Part shown: positions 1 to 7,357 of the stretch, piece after piece | How the letters are laid out: each line of letters begins with the position of its first letter | How positions within the stretch are numbered: position 1 is the stretch's first letter | NCBI GenBank assembly: GCA_027021085.1 | Contig: JALUVB010000040.1 | Location: forward strand, 1 to 11,157 | Source: a bacterium | GTDB taxonomy: Bacteria > CAIJMQ01 > JAADFP01 | Length of the DNA: 11,157 bases | Reading direction: 5' to 3' | Position numbers and translations under genes: made by a program | The notes under the pieces: model-generated | Database searches by the model: none | Told to the model about the DNA's origin: nothing | Seen by the model: only the letters and a program-made list of their open reading frames with translations

Positions 1-2
1 GC

Positions 3-56
3 GGGGCATAGGTGCCCCGACAGGCGTCGGGATTCCTCACTTGCCACTTTCCCGAC
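3..56 (+). promoter_or_regulatory. Overlapping inverted repeats in the trpF leader
   Basis: Three perfect stems can be read here. Stem A pairs GGGGCA (3-8) with TGCCCC (13-18) across a 4-base loop. Stem B pairs CCCGAC (16-21) with GTCGGG (26-31) across another 4-base loop and shares bases 16-18 with A. Stem C pairs GTCGGGA (26-32) with TCCCGAC (50-56) and excludes B. Mutually exclusive stems just before a trp gene resemble an attenuator or RNA switch, but there is no leader peptide rich in Trp codons and no U-run after a stem, so a terminator is not supported. The block could equally be a dispersed REP-like repeat cut by the window edge. The stems are seen directly; the regulatory role is inferred. 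Confidence 0.4.
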
Positions 57-87
57 CCATGCAGGGAAAATATTTTGAGGTGTTAAG

Positions 88-729
88 ATGATGAGGGTGA
101 GGATAAAGATTTGCGGGATTACCCGCCCGGAAGATGCCCGGAAGGCAGTGGAACTGGGCATAGATGCACTGGGTTTTAATTTTTACCCGGGAAGCCCCCG
201 CTACATTTCGCCCCGGAAAGCAAAGGCAATCTCCCGGCAACTACCTCCCTTTGTTTCCCTCATCGGAGTGTTTGTAAATGAGAAAGAGGAGATTATACGG
301 GAAATTGCTGCCTTCTCTCTTCTGAATGCTGTGCAGCTGCACGGCGAGGAATCCCCCGAGTTTGTAGATACACTCAACCTGCCGGTTATCAAGGCTTTCC
401 GGATAAAGGAAGAAAGAGACATTGAGCAGATGAAAAATTTTAGCGGGAAAGTTAAGGCTTTCCTCTTAGATGCCTACACGCCAGGGCAAAAGGGAGGCAC
501 TGGCAAAACCTTTAACTGGGAGCTTGCCCGTAAAGCAAAAGAATTAGGTGTGCCCATTATCCTGGCAGGAGGGATTAATGCGGGAAACGTGCATGAAGCG
601 ATTCAAGCAGTGCATCCTTATGCGGTGGATGTAGCCAGTGGCGTGGAAAAAGAACCGGGTATTAAAGATTTTTCAGAGATGGAAAAACTGGTAAATAGAA
701 TAAAGGAGATGGAGAATGAAATATCCTGA
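88..729 (+). CDS. trpF: Phosphoribosylanthranilate isomerase TrpF
   Basis: TrpF isomerises N-(5'-phosphoribosyl)anthranilate to the 1-(o-carboxyphenylamino)-1-deoxyribulose 5-phosphate used by indole-glycerol-phosphate synthase; it is a cytoplasmic (beta/alpha)8 barrel. The 213 residues fit the monofunctional family. Visible motifs are KICGITR with the presumed general base Cys9, [12 protein letters not shown] (29-40), QLHG (83-86), the presumed general acid Asp128 in LLDAY, GGTGK (136-140), and the phosphate-binding LAGGI (159-163) and DVASGVE (181-187). Two adjacent ATGs (88 and 91) follow a GAGGTG site at 77-82, so the true start could be one codon later. It overlaps trpB by 14 bp, which suggests translational coupling. 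trpE/G/D/C are not in view and may lie to the left. Identification is firm. Confidence 0.96.
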   Translation: MMRVRIKICGITRPEDARKAVELGIDALGFNFYPGSPRYISPRKAKAISRQLPPFVSLIGVFVNEKEEIIREIAAFSLLNAVQLHGEESPEFVDTLNLPVIKAFRIKEERDIEQMKNFSGKVKAFLLDAYTPGQKGGTGKTFNWELARKAKELGVPIILAGGINAGNVHEAIQAVHPYAVDVASGVEKEPGIKDFSEMEKLVNRIKEMENEIS

Positions 730-1903
730 TAAAAGGGGAAGATTCGGTAAATTCGGGGGGAAATTTGTCCCTGAAACTCTAATCCCTCTGCTGGAGGAGC
801 TTGAGTCGGCTTATCTGGCGGCGAGAAAAGATGAGGAATTTAAGAAAGAACTGAATTACTACCTGCGTGAATATGCAGGCAGGCCTACCCCCCTGTATTT
901 CGCGGAAAGAATCAGCCAGAAAATCGGCGGGGCAAAAATCTATCTCAAAAGAGAAGACCTCCTCCATACCGGCGCCCACAAGATAAACAACACCCTGGGG
1001 CAGGTGCTCCTGGCACGTCGCATGGGCAAAAAGAGGATTATTGCGGAAACCGGTGCGGGACAGCATGGTGTGGCTACTGCCACGGTTTGTGCTCTCCTGG
1101 GCATGGAATGCCTGGTTTACATGGGCGAGATAGATATAGAAAGGCAGAAGATGAATGTTTTTCGCATGGAGCTTCTGGGTGCCAGGGTAGTGCCGGTTTC
1201 CTCAGGGAGCAAAACACTTAAAGATGCCATCAACGAAGCAATAAGAGACTGGGTAACCAACGTTAAAACCACCCATTACCTTATCGGTTCCGTCGTGGGG
1301 CCTCATCCTTACCCCCTGCTGGTAAGAGATTTCCAGGCAGTAATAGGCAGGGAAGCAAAACGGCAAATCCTGGCAAAAGAGGGAAGGCTGCCCGATTATC
1401 TCATTGCCTGCGTGGGAGGAGGAAGCAATTCCATAGGCTTGTTCTATCCTTTCCGCCGGGACAGGGTAAAAATTATAGGCGTGGAAGCAGGAGGATACGG
1501 AGTAGACACGCTTAAACATGCTGCCACGCTGGTAAAAGGGTCTCCCGGAGTCCTGCACGGAGCTTTCTCTTACCTGTTGCAGGATAAAGACGGACAGATA
1601 ATAGAGACCCATTCTGTGGCTCCCGGGCTGGACTATCCGGGAGTAGGACCGGAACATTCTTATTTTAAGGATACCAGAACCGCTGAGTACACGGCGGTCA
1701 CTGACCAGGAAGCCATTGAGGCCTTTCATACAGTCTCGGAGGTGGAGGGCATAATCCCGGCCCTGGAGAGCGCCCATGCCCTGGCCTATGCCATGAAACT
1801 ATCCTCCCGACTCAGCAAAGATAAAATCATCATAGTAAATCTTTCCGGAAGAGGGGACAAAGACCTGGAGATTGTAAGGGAGTATGTGGGAGAGAGGGAA
1901 TAG
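716..1903 (+). CDS. trpB: Tryptophan synthase beta chain TrpB
   Basis: The PLP-dependent beta subunit condenses indole, channelled from TrpA, with L-serine to give L-tryptophan. The protein has 395 residues, the usual length of the TrpB1 class. It opens with the typical [15 protein letters not shown]. The PLP lysine is Lys89 in HTGAHKINN, the catalytic Glu lies in AETGAGQHG (about residue 112), and the cofactor phosphate loop is GGGSNSIG near 235. The COMM-domain region and the C-terminal NLSGRGDKD are present. The start is set by AAGGAG at 703-708, seven bases before the ATG, inside the end of trpF. It is followed 25 bp later by trpA, its alpha2beta2 partner, which favours TrpB1 over the stand-alone TrpB2 type. 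No defects are seen. Confidence 0.98.
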   Translation: MKYPDKRGRFGKFGGKFVPETLIPLLEELESAYLAARKDEEFKKELNYYLREYAGRPTPLYFAERISQKIGGAKIYLKREDLLHTGAHKINNTLGQVLLARRMGKKRIIAETGAGQHGVATATVCALLGMECLVYMGEIDIERQKMNVFRMELLGARVVPVSSGSKTLKDAINEAIRDWVTNVKTTHYLIGSVVGPHPYPLLVRDFQAVIGREAKRQILAKEGRLPDYLIACVGGGSNSIGLFYPFRRDRVKIIGVEAGGYGVDTLKHAATLVKGSPGVLHGAFSYLLQDKDGQIIETHSVAPGLDYPGVGPEHSYFKDTRTAEYTAVTDQEAIEAFHTVSEVEGIIPALESAHALAYAMKLSSRLSKDKIIIVNLSGRGDKDLEIVREYVGERE

Positions 1904-1928
1904 GAAAGAATTGTGATAAAATGGGAGG

Positions 1929-2726
1929 ATGAATATCAAGGAAGTATTCGCCGAGAAGTTGAGCAAAGGCGAGAGGGTTATAATCCCCTATATCACGGCA
2001 GGCTTTCCCGGCCTGGAGGAGACAATAGAGCTAATCCGGGTGATTGAGAATGCCGGATGCGGTATAGCAGAGGTCGGCGTTCCCTTCTCTGATCCCATGG
2101 CGGATGGGCCTACCATTCAGTACTCCTCCCAGAAAGCCCTGGAGAAAGGGGTTACCCTGGGCAAAACGCTTGCTCTGCTTAAAAAGAACCGCGCTAAATT
2201 CCATATCCCACTGGTGATTATGGGTTACTACAATCCTTTTTACCAGTTTGGGCTGGAGAAATTAGCCAGGGAGGCTAAGGAGGCAGGGGTGCAGGGGTTT
2301 ATCATTCCTGACCTTCCCCTGGAAGAAGCAGGTGAATGGGTGAAATTATGCAGGAGCCATGAAATAGATACAATATTCCTGGTTTCTCCTACCACATCCC
2401 TGGAAAGAGCAGAAAAGATAGCAAAACTCTGCACTGGTTTTCTCTACTGTGTGTCGGTTACCGGGGTGACCGGTGCCAGGAAAGAGTTTCCTCCTTACCT
2501 CAAAAATTACCTCAAAAATTTGCAAAAGATTACTGATTTACCCAGGGCAGTGGGTTTTGGCATCTCTTCTCCGGAGCATATAAAGATGCTTTATCCCCAT
2601 GCAGAGGGCATGGTGGTGGGAAGCGCCCTGATTGAGGTAATCCGAAAGCATCCCCGGCAACCGCAGCTGGGGGAGGAAACCGCTAAGTTTCTCGGGGGAC
2701 TGGTGCAGGCTGCTGCGAACCGATGA
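1929..2726 (+). CDS. trpA: Tryptophan synthase alpha chain TrpA
   Basis: TrpA cleaves indole-3-glycerol phosphate to glyceraldehyde 3-phosphate and indole, which passes to TrpB. The 265 residues match the family. Catalytic Glu48 lies in AEVGVPFSDP and Asp59 in ADGPTIQ; GYYNPFYQFG, the IIPDLPLEEA loop, SVTGVTGAR and the phosphate-binding GFGISSPEH and VVGSALIEVI segments are all present. An in-frame TAA at 1917-1919 rules out a longer protein, so ATG 1929 is the natural start, but the GGGAGG site (1923-1928) touches the ATG with no spacer. Initiation may rely on ribosomes finishing trpB 25 bp upstream. A 12-bp perfect tandem duplication (2495-2518) encodes YLKN twice without changing the family length. 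Identification is firm. Confidence 0.97.
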   Translation: MNIKEVFAEKLSKGERVIIPYITAGFPGLEETIELIRVIENAGCGIAEVGVPFSDPMADGPTIQYSSQKALEKGVTLGKTLALLKKNRAKFHIPLVIMGYYNPFYQFGLEKLAREAKEAGVQGFIIPDLPLEEAGEWVKLCRSHEIDTIFLVSPTTSLERAEKIAKLCTGFLYCVSVTGVTGARKEFPPYLKNYLKNLQKITDLPRAVGFGISSPEHIKMLYPHAEGMVVGSALIEVIRKHPRQPQLGEETAKFLGGLVQAAANR

Positions 2727-2813
2727 TGTTGCCCGGGTAGTTAATTACTTCCTTCCCTATCCCTTTTTATGGTAATATTCTGTGGTTATAAATTTATTTA
2801 ATAGAGTCGTGTC
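2727..2813 (+). promoter_or_regulatory. AT-rich gap before the aminotransferase genes, weak promoter-like
   Basis: This 87-bp gap separates trpA from the aminotransferase/hom block. It is AT-rich in its second half and contains TAATAT (2773-2778) and TATAAA (2787-2792), either of which could be a -10 element. No convincing -35 hexamer lies at the right distance, and there is no stem followed by a T-run, so no terminator for the trp genes is visible. Read-through from trpA with an optional internal promoter is the simplest reading. The following gene has no clear Shine-Dalgarno site. Confidence 0.25.
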
Positions 2814-4022
2814 ATGAATGAGTCAAGTAGTGGTAATTTCGAATCTTCCCGCATAAAAAATCTGCCTCCTTACATTTTTGCCCAGATTAACAAGCTTAAA
2901 TACCAGGCACGCTTAAAGGGAGAAGATGTTATAGACCTGGGGATGGGCAATCCTGATTCCTCTCCGCCCCACCATGTAATAAACAAGCTGGTAGAAACAC
3001 TGAGAGACCCTAAGGTCCACAGGTACTCGGCCAGTAAAGGCATCAAGGGCCTGCGGAAAGCTATCTGCGCCTGGTACGAGAAAAAGTTTTCCGTAAGCCT
3101 GGACGAGGAAGAAGAATCGCTGGTGCTTATAGGTTCCAAGGAAGGGATAAGCCATCTTTTCCTGGCGGTCATGGAAGAGGGCGAAGGAGTTATTGTGCCT
3201 ACCCCCACCTATCCCAGCCATTTCTATGCAGCAGCCATTGCCGGCACAAATGTAATCACTATTCCGCTGTTTCCCCTGGATAAGCTCCTGGAAAGGGTAA
3301 AGAAAATTATGCACGAGGTGTTTCCTCCTCCCAAAATCCTAATCCTTTCTTTTCCGCATAATCCTACTACTGCAGTGGTGAACGAGGATTTTTTCCGGGA
3401 AGTGGTGGCGCTGGCTAAAGAGGAGAATCTCTTAATAGTGCATGATTTCGCTTATGCCGAGGTCTGTTTTAATGGTTACCAGGCACCTTCTTTCCTCAGC
3501 ACTCCGGGGGCAAAGGAAGTGGGAATAGAGCTATACTCACTTTCCAAGACTTATTCCATGGCCGGCTGGCGGGTGGGATTTGCCTGCGGGAAGAAAGAAA
3601 TCATCCAGGCTCTTACCAAGCTAAAGAGTTACTACGATTACGGGATATTCACTCCTATCCAGGTAGCAGCCATAGCCGCCCTGCGAGGACCGCAGGATTA
3701 CGTGCAGGAATTGCAGAAAATGTATGCCTCCAGGCGGGATACCTTAATAAAGGGATTGAGAAGCATAGGCTGGGAAATCGAGAAGCCCCTGGCCACCATG
3801 TACGTATGGGCAAAGATACCGGAAGAATTTTCCCAGATGGGTTCTCTGGAGTTTTCCCTTCACCTTTTAAAAGAAGCTAAGGTAGCTGTCTCGCCCGGGA
3901 TAGGATTCGGGGAGGAAGGTGAAGGTTATGTGAGATTTGCCCTGGTGGAAAACGAACATCGTATACGCCAGGCGGTAAGGTCCATGAGGAGGATGATGAA
4001 ATGTACCTCTCGGAAAGAGTAA
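2814..4022 (+). CDS. alaC: AlaC-type alanine/glutamate-pyruvate aminotransferase
   Basis: This is a cytoplasmic PLP fold-type I, class I/II aminotransferase, 402 residues long. Conserved marks are LPPYIFAQINKLK near the N-terminus, DLGMGNPD (41-48), HRYSASKGIKGLR, IGSKEG (107-111), Asn183 in SFPHNPTT, Asp211 and Tyr214 in HDFAYAE, the PLP lysine Lys245 in SLSKTYSMAGWRVGF, and the carboxylate-binding Arg374 in YVRFAL. The GMGNPD box and whole layout match the AlaC (YfdZ) group, which moves amino groups between glutamate and pyruvate. The related DapL group, making LL-diaminopimelate, is a less likely alternative, and exact substrates cannot be read from sequence. The next in-frame Met is residue 44, so ATG 2814 is used, despite a poor ribosome-binding site. 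It overlaps the next aminotransferase gene by 22 bp. AlaC-like genes beside hom are known in several bacterial groups. Confidence 0.85.
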   Translation: MNESSSGNFESSRIKNLPPYIFAQINKLKYQARLKGEDVIDLGMGNPDSSPPHHVINKLVETLRDPKVHRYSASKGIKGLRKAICAWYEKKFSVSLDEEEESLVLIGSKEGISHLFLAVMEEGEGVIVPTPTYPSHFYAAAIAGTNVITIPLFPLDKLLERVKKIMHEVFPPPKILILSFPHNPTTAVVNEDFFREVVALAKEENLLIVHDFAYAEVCFNGYQAPSFLSTPGAKEVGIELYSLSKTYSMAGWRVGFACGKKEIIQALTKLKSYYDYGIFTPIQVAAIAALRGPQDYVQELQKMYASRRDTLIKGLRSIGWEIEKPLATMYVWAKIPEEFSQMGSLEFSLHLLKEAKVAVSPGIGFGEEGEGYVRFALVENEHRIRQAVRSMRRMMKCTSRKE

Positions 4023-5149
4023 AGAAAGTTGCTCCTTCTGCTACCCTGTCTCTTAACGCCAGGGTAAAAGAACTTTTAAGAAAAGGAGAAGAGGTAGTTA
4101 ACCTCACCACGGGTGAGCCGGATTTCCCCACTCCGGAGAAAATCAAGCAAGCAGGCATTAAGGCAATCCAGGAAAATTTTACCGGATACACCCCTCCGCC
4201 CGGCATTCCTGAATTGAGAGAAGCAATAAGGGAAAAATTCCTGCAGGAGAACGGGGTGGATTACGCAGTGGAAGAGGTAATGGTTACCTGCGGGGCCAAG
4301 GATGCTCTTTTCCTGCTTTTTCAGAGCATCCTTAATGCAGGCGATGAGGTGATAATATTTTCTCCTTACTGGGTAAGTTACCCCGAGCAGGTAAAACTCG
4401 CTGGCGCCACCCCCGTTATCATTCCTACCGGAAGGGAACACATCCCTGATTTAGAAGAGCTAAGGAAACATATTACCCCTCGCACGCGTGCCCTTATTCT
4501 AAATTCGCCCTGCAACCCTTCCGGCAAAGTATTTCCCGGAGAACTGATAGAAAAAATTACGGAAGTATGTGTAGAGAAAAATATCTACCTGGTTTCGGAT
4601 GAAATCTACGAGGAAATCATTTTTGCAGGAAAGCCTCTCTCTCCCGCTGCCCTTTCCCCCGCTGCCAAGAAGATTACCCTCACCATAAACGGTGTCTCCA
4701 AAACTTATGCCATGACCGGCTGGAGAATTGGTTACGTAGGGGGGGATAAGGAGGTCATCCAGGCAATGAGCAAGGTGCAAAGCCAGAGTGTATCCTGTGC
4801 CTCTTCTATATCTCAAAGAGCCGCTCTTGCCGCGATAAAGAGCGGTAAAAAGGAAATCTTGCACATGGTAGATACCTTCAAGGAAAGAAAAGAGTTCGTG
4901 GAAAAGTGCCTGGGCAGGCTGCCTGTTTTTACCCCTTCACCCATTGAAGGGACATTTTACGCTTTCCCCAGAATAAGCTACCAGGGAATGAACTCACAGG
5001 ATTTTTCCTTCTACCTCCTGGATAAAGCAAAGGTTGCCGTGGTGCCGGGAAAACCTTTCGGGAAGGAAGGCTATATACGCCTCTCTTTCGCCACTTCCCT
5101 GGAGAACCTGCAGAAAGCTTTCCGGAGAATAGAGGAGGTAATTGCATGA
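4001..5149 (+). CDS. Aspartate aminotransferase, class Ib (possibly aspartate/prephenate)
   Basis: A 382-residue PLP enzyme expected to interconvert aspartate + 2-oxoglutarate and oxaloacetate + glutamate. It closely follows the class Ib pattern of thermophiles such as Thermus: VAPSATLSLNARVKEL at the start, TTGEPDFPTP (36-45), GYTPPPGIPELR, SPYWVSYPEQVKLAG (121-135), Asn172 in NSPCNPSG, Asp200 and Tyr203 in VSDEIYE, PLP lysine Lys234 in GVSKTYAMTGWRIGY, and C-terminal Arg360 in YIRLSFATS. Some class Ib enzymes also transaminate prephenate to arogenate, which would fit a neighbourhood with trp genes, but this is inference. The start is strong: GAGGAGG at 3986-3992 sits eight bases before the ATG inside the preceding gene. 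It shares ATGA with hom. Together with the previous gene it makes a tandem pair of diverged aminotransferases rather than a recent duplication. Confidence 0.9.
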   Translation: MYLSERVKKVAPSATLSLNARVKELLRKGEEVVNLTTGEPDFPTPEKIKQAGIKAIQENFTGYTPPPGIPELREAIREKFLQENGVDYAVEEVMVTCGAKDALFLLFQSILNAGDEVIIFSPYWVSYPEQVKLAGATPVIIPTGREHIPDLEELRKHITPRTRALILNSPCNPSGKVFPGELIEKITEVCVEKNIYLVSDEIYEEIIFAGKPLSPAALSPAAKKITLTINGVSKTYAMTGWRIGYVGGDKEVIQAMSKVQSQSVSCASSISQRAALAAIKSGKKEILHMVDTFKERKEFVEKCLGRLPVFTPSPIEGTFYAFPRISYQGMNSQDFSFYLLDKAKVAVVPGKPFGKEGYIRLSFATSLENLQKAFRRIEEVIA

Positions 5150-6414
5150 AGCAAGTTGGCATAGGGATAATCGGGCTGGGGACAGTGGGAAGCGGAGTCT
5201 GGGAGATAATCAAGCAAAAAGGGCAAGAATTACTGGCGCGCAGCGATGTGGAACTGCAGGTGCTCAAGGTGTGTGACAAGGATGCTGCGCGCAAAGAAGC
5301 TTTAGGCATCCCTGCCGCAACTTTTACGGACTCCTGGGAAGAGGTGGTAAGAGACCCCCGGATAAGAATCGTGGTGGAGCTTATAGGCGGGATGCATCCG
5401 GCTAAAGAAATTATTACTTCTGCTCTGCAGGAGGGAAAGTATATTGTAACCGCGAACAAGGCGCTCCTGGCCGAATGCGGGGAAGAATTGCTGAGCAAGG
5501 GGGAGATATTCTTTGAAGCAAGTGTAATGGCCGGAGTCCCTGTAGTAAGAACTATTAAGGAAGGGCTGGTAGCAAACCGCATTGAAAAAATTCTGGGAGT
5601 AATCAACGGCACAGCAAACTACATACTTACCAGCATGGAAAGGGGAAACGAGTATGAAGCTGCCCTGAAAGAGGCACAGGAAAAAGGATTTGCGGAAGCA
5701 GATCCCTCACTGGATGTAGAGGGATGGGACTCTGCTTATAAACTTTCCATCCTTGCCTACCTTTCCTTTGGTGTATGGGTTAAGCCCGGGAATATGTTAG
5801 TAGAAGGGATAAGCAAGCTCATGCCCGGAGATATTGAGTATGCGCATCAATTGGGATACACGCTGAAACTTCTGGCTATCGGAAAGAAAAAGGGGGATTT
5901 ACTGGAATTGCGGGTGCATCCCACCCTGCTTCCTCTCTCGCATTCGCTGGCCGGGGTTAAGGGAGAATTCAATGCGCTTTTTATAAAAGGTGATGAAGTA
6001 GGTGAGATAACCCTGCAAGGAAAAGGAGCCGGCTCACGCCCTACGGCAAGTGCTGTGGTAAGTGACTTGGTGGAGGCAGCATTATTTAACTTAAAAGGCA
6101 CCACCCATGCTATTCTTCCTCCTTCTGCATCCCTTAAACTGGCAGAGGCGCAGGATATACCGCTTCGTTACTATATCAGGCTCACTGCCCTGGATAAGCC
6201 CGGTGTCCTCTCCCGTATTGCCGGCATACTGGGAGAAAAGGGCATAAGTATTGCCTCCGTGGTGCAGACAGAAAGAAAAGAGGGCGAGGCAGTGCCTATA
6301 ATCATGATGACGCACGAAGCTAAGGAAAGAAATCTAAAGGAAGCCCTCTCAGAGATAGACAGGCTCTCTATAATAAGAAAAGAAACTCTATTTATAAGGG
6401 TGGAGAATTTTTAA
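5146..6414 (+). CDS. hom: Homoserine dehydrogenase with C-terminal ACT domain
   Basis: Hom reduces aspartate 4-semialdehyde to homoserine with NAD(P)H, the branch point to threonine and methionine. The 422 residues show the Rossmann motif GIIGLGTVGSG (7-17), the catalytic region TANKALLAE with Lys105, GVINGTANYIL (151-161), the substrate-binding ADPSLDVEGWDSAYKL ending near Lys199, and GAGSRPTASAVVSD (295-307). Residues 341-420 form an ACT domain (YYIRLTALDKPGVLSRIAGIL), so feedback inhibition, typically by threonine, is likely. GAGGAGG (5132-5138) lies seven bases before the ATG, and the start overlaps the aminotransferase stop as ATGA. thrC, thrB and aspartokinase are absent from the window. 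Its last 23 bp overlap the end of the convergent gene on the other strand, with no room for a terminator between them. Confidence 0.96.
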   Translation: MKQVGIGIIGLGTVGSGVWEIIKQKGQELLARSDVELQVLKVCDKDAARKEALGIPAATFTDSWEEVVRDPRIRIVVELIGGMHPAKEIITSALQEGKYIVTANKALLAECGEELLSKGEIFFEASVMAGVPVVRTIKEGLVANRIEKILGVINGTANYILTSMERGNEYEAALKEAQEKGFAEADPSLDVEGWDSAYKLSILAYLSFGVWVKPGNMLVEGISKLMPGDIEYAHQLGYTLKLLAIGKKKGDLLELRVHPTLLPLSHSLAGVKGEFNALFIKGDEVGEITLQGKGAGSRPTASAVVSDLVEAALFNLKGTTHAILPPSASLKLAEAQDIPLRYYIRLTALDKPGVLSRIAGILGEKGISIASVVQTERKEGEAVPIIMMTHEAKERNLKEALSEIDRLSIIRKETLFIRVENF

Positions 6415-7186
6415 CCACTACCACCCTATCCCCCTCTTTTGCCCGGAAGAATTGGGCAGCGCTTTTATTCCTGAGGCTGATTTCCAGGTATCCGCTACTC
6501 CCCTCTATTAAAAATGGTACATCACCACCCTGCGCATAGAAGTCCACCCAGTTTTCTATTGCTTCCCTGCCCAGAATCACTTTTACTCCGCTGCTTCCCT
6601 TCCAGGTAAGCAACTCCGTCACCTCAAAGTTGGTGATTATATTGCCGAATCGGTCTATATGCAGAATCTCACCTTCGGCCCTCTCATGGGTAAAACGGGG
6701 ATTGTGCCAGGCAATTCTTACCAGTTTATCCAGAGAGACAGCTGTCCCCAGCTGTGCCAATTCCATTCCCCTGCTCAGGTGTGCAGAGCAGGGGGCAAAG
6801 ATATCTCTGGCATGAAAGGTTTTACTTACCGGATGGAGGAAGAATTCCTTTCTATCCAGGACAACCACTTCTTCCAGCTCTTCCAACAAGGGAGTAAGTA
6901 TGCCATTATCAGGAACAACGAAGTAGTGCTCTTTACTTCTGCAGGCAAGTGCCCTTCTTTTGCTCCCCACCCCGGGGTCCACCACCACTACGTGCACACT
7001 ATGTTCAGGGAAGAAGCGGTAAGAAGAAAGCAGGTAAAAGGCAGCCTCCCGGATATTCTGCGGAGAAACTTCGTGCGTTATATCCACTATTTTTGCAGAA
7101 GGATTAATAGAAAGTATCACTCCCTTAACCACACCCACAAAGTGGTCCCGGCTGCCAAAATCGGTAATAAGAGTAATAAGGCCCAT
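6392..7186 (-). CDS. SAM hydroxide adenosyltransferase (DUF62 / SAM hydrolase)
   Basis: The 264-residue protein belongs to the chlorinase/fluorinase-like DUF62 family, whose non-halogenating members use hydroxide to split S-adenosylmethionine into adenosine and methionine. Family marks are LITDFGSRDHFVG (4-18), VDITHEVSPQNI (34-45), VVVVDPGVGSKRRA (66-79), VPDNGILTP (91-99), FHARDIFAP (124-132), IDRFGNIITNF (177-187) and the C-terminal EGSSGYLEIS. Asp70, Arg77 and His125 probably form the Asp-Arg-His set that activates water; the lack of fluorinase-type features argues against halogenation. An in-frame TAA two codons before ATG 7186 fixes the longest start; the ribosome-binding site is weak (GGGGAA). 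It lies 171 bp after rng on the same strand and may be co-transcribed. Its biological purpose is unsettled across the family. Confidence 0.93.
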   Translation of the reverse strand: MGLITLITDFGSRDHFVGVVKGVILSINPSAKIVDITHEVSPQNIREAAFYLLSSYRFFPEHSVHVVVVDPGVGSKRRALACRSKEHYFVVPDNGILTPLLEELEEVVVLDRKEFFLHPVSKTFHARDIFAPCSAHLSRGMELAQLGTAVSLDKLVRIAWHNPRFTHERAEGEILHIDRFGNIITNFEVTELLTWKGSSGVKVILGREAIENWVDFYAQGGDVPFLIEGSSGYLEISLRNKSAAQFFRAKEGDRVVVVKNSPPL

Positions 7187-7226
7187 TGATTACTGTTCCC
7201 CGCCTCTATCCTGCAGCTGCCTCTCC

Positions 7227-7268
7227 CAGTCTACAGTCTGTGGTCTATAGTCTACGGTCTATAGTCTA
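7227..7268. repeat. Six tandem copies of a 7-bp degenerate repeat
   Basis: Read on the plus strand, six heptamers follow one another without a gap: CAGTCTA, CAGTCTG, TGGTCTA, TAGTCTA, CGGTCTA, TAGTCTA, consensus YRGTCTR. On the minus strand the unit reads YAGACYR. Only the first, second and last positions vary, always by transitions. The array fills part of the 171-bp gap between rng and the SAM hydrolase gene; an isolated AGTCTA also occurs at 7324-7329. The period is seven, so it would not be neutral in a reading frame, and no gene spans it. It may be a slippage-generated microsatellite or a binding array; no function can be assigned. Confidence 0.9.
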
Positions 7269-7357
7269 AAATGTATCTCCCTCATTACCATCTACCCGCT
7301 ACTTGCCTGTCATACTCATCAAAAGTCTAACCACTATGGCCTGAAATCTCTACCGGC

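Noticed and set aside
2-91. An open frame from the window edge ending in ATGA at the trpF start, possibly the tail of an upstream gene such as trpC
   Set aside because: The 29-residue translation does not resemble a TrpC or TrpD C-terminus, and the stretch is occupied by perfect hairpins. It cannot be judged without sequence to the left.
2495-2518. Perfect 12-bp tandem duplication in trpA encoding YLKN twice
   Set aside because: From memory of typical TrpA sequences, the segment between TGAR and TDLP has its normal length here, so this is not an insertion; probably chance repetition within a helix.
2814-5149. Recent tandem duplication of an aminotransferase gene
   Set aside because: The two proteins share only general PLP-enzyme motifs and belong to different subgroups (AlaC-like and class Ib).
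4929-5612. 227-codon minus-strand open frame
   Set aside because: It is antisense to the aspartate aminotransferase and hom genes; its serine-rich, low-complexity composition is typical of a shadow frame.
6659-7189. 176-codon plus-strand open frame
   Set aside because: It is antisense to the well-supported SAM hydrolase gene and has no family motifs or good start site.
7269-7357. Possible terminator for rng on the minus strand
   Set aside because: No stem of useful length followed by a T-run could be found in the gap after rng.
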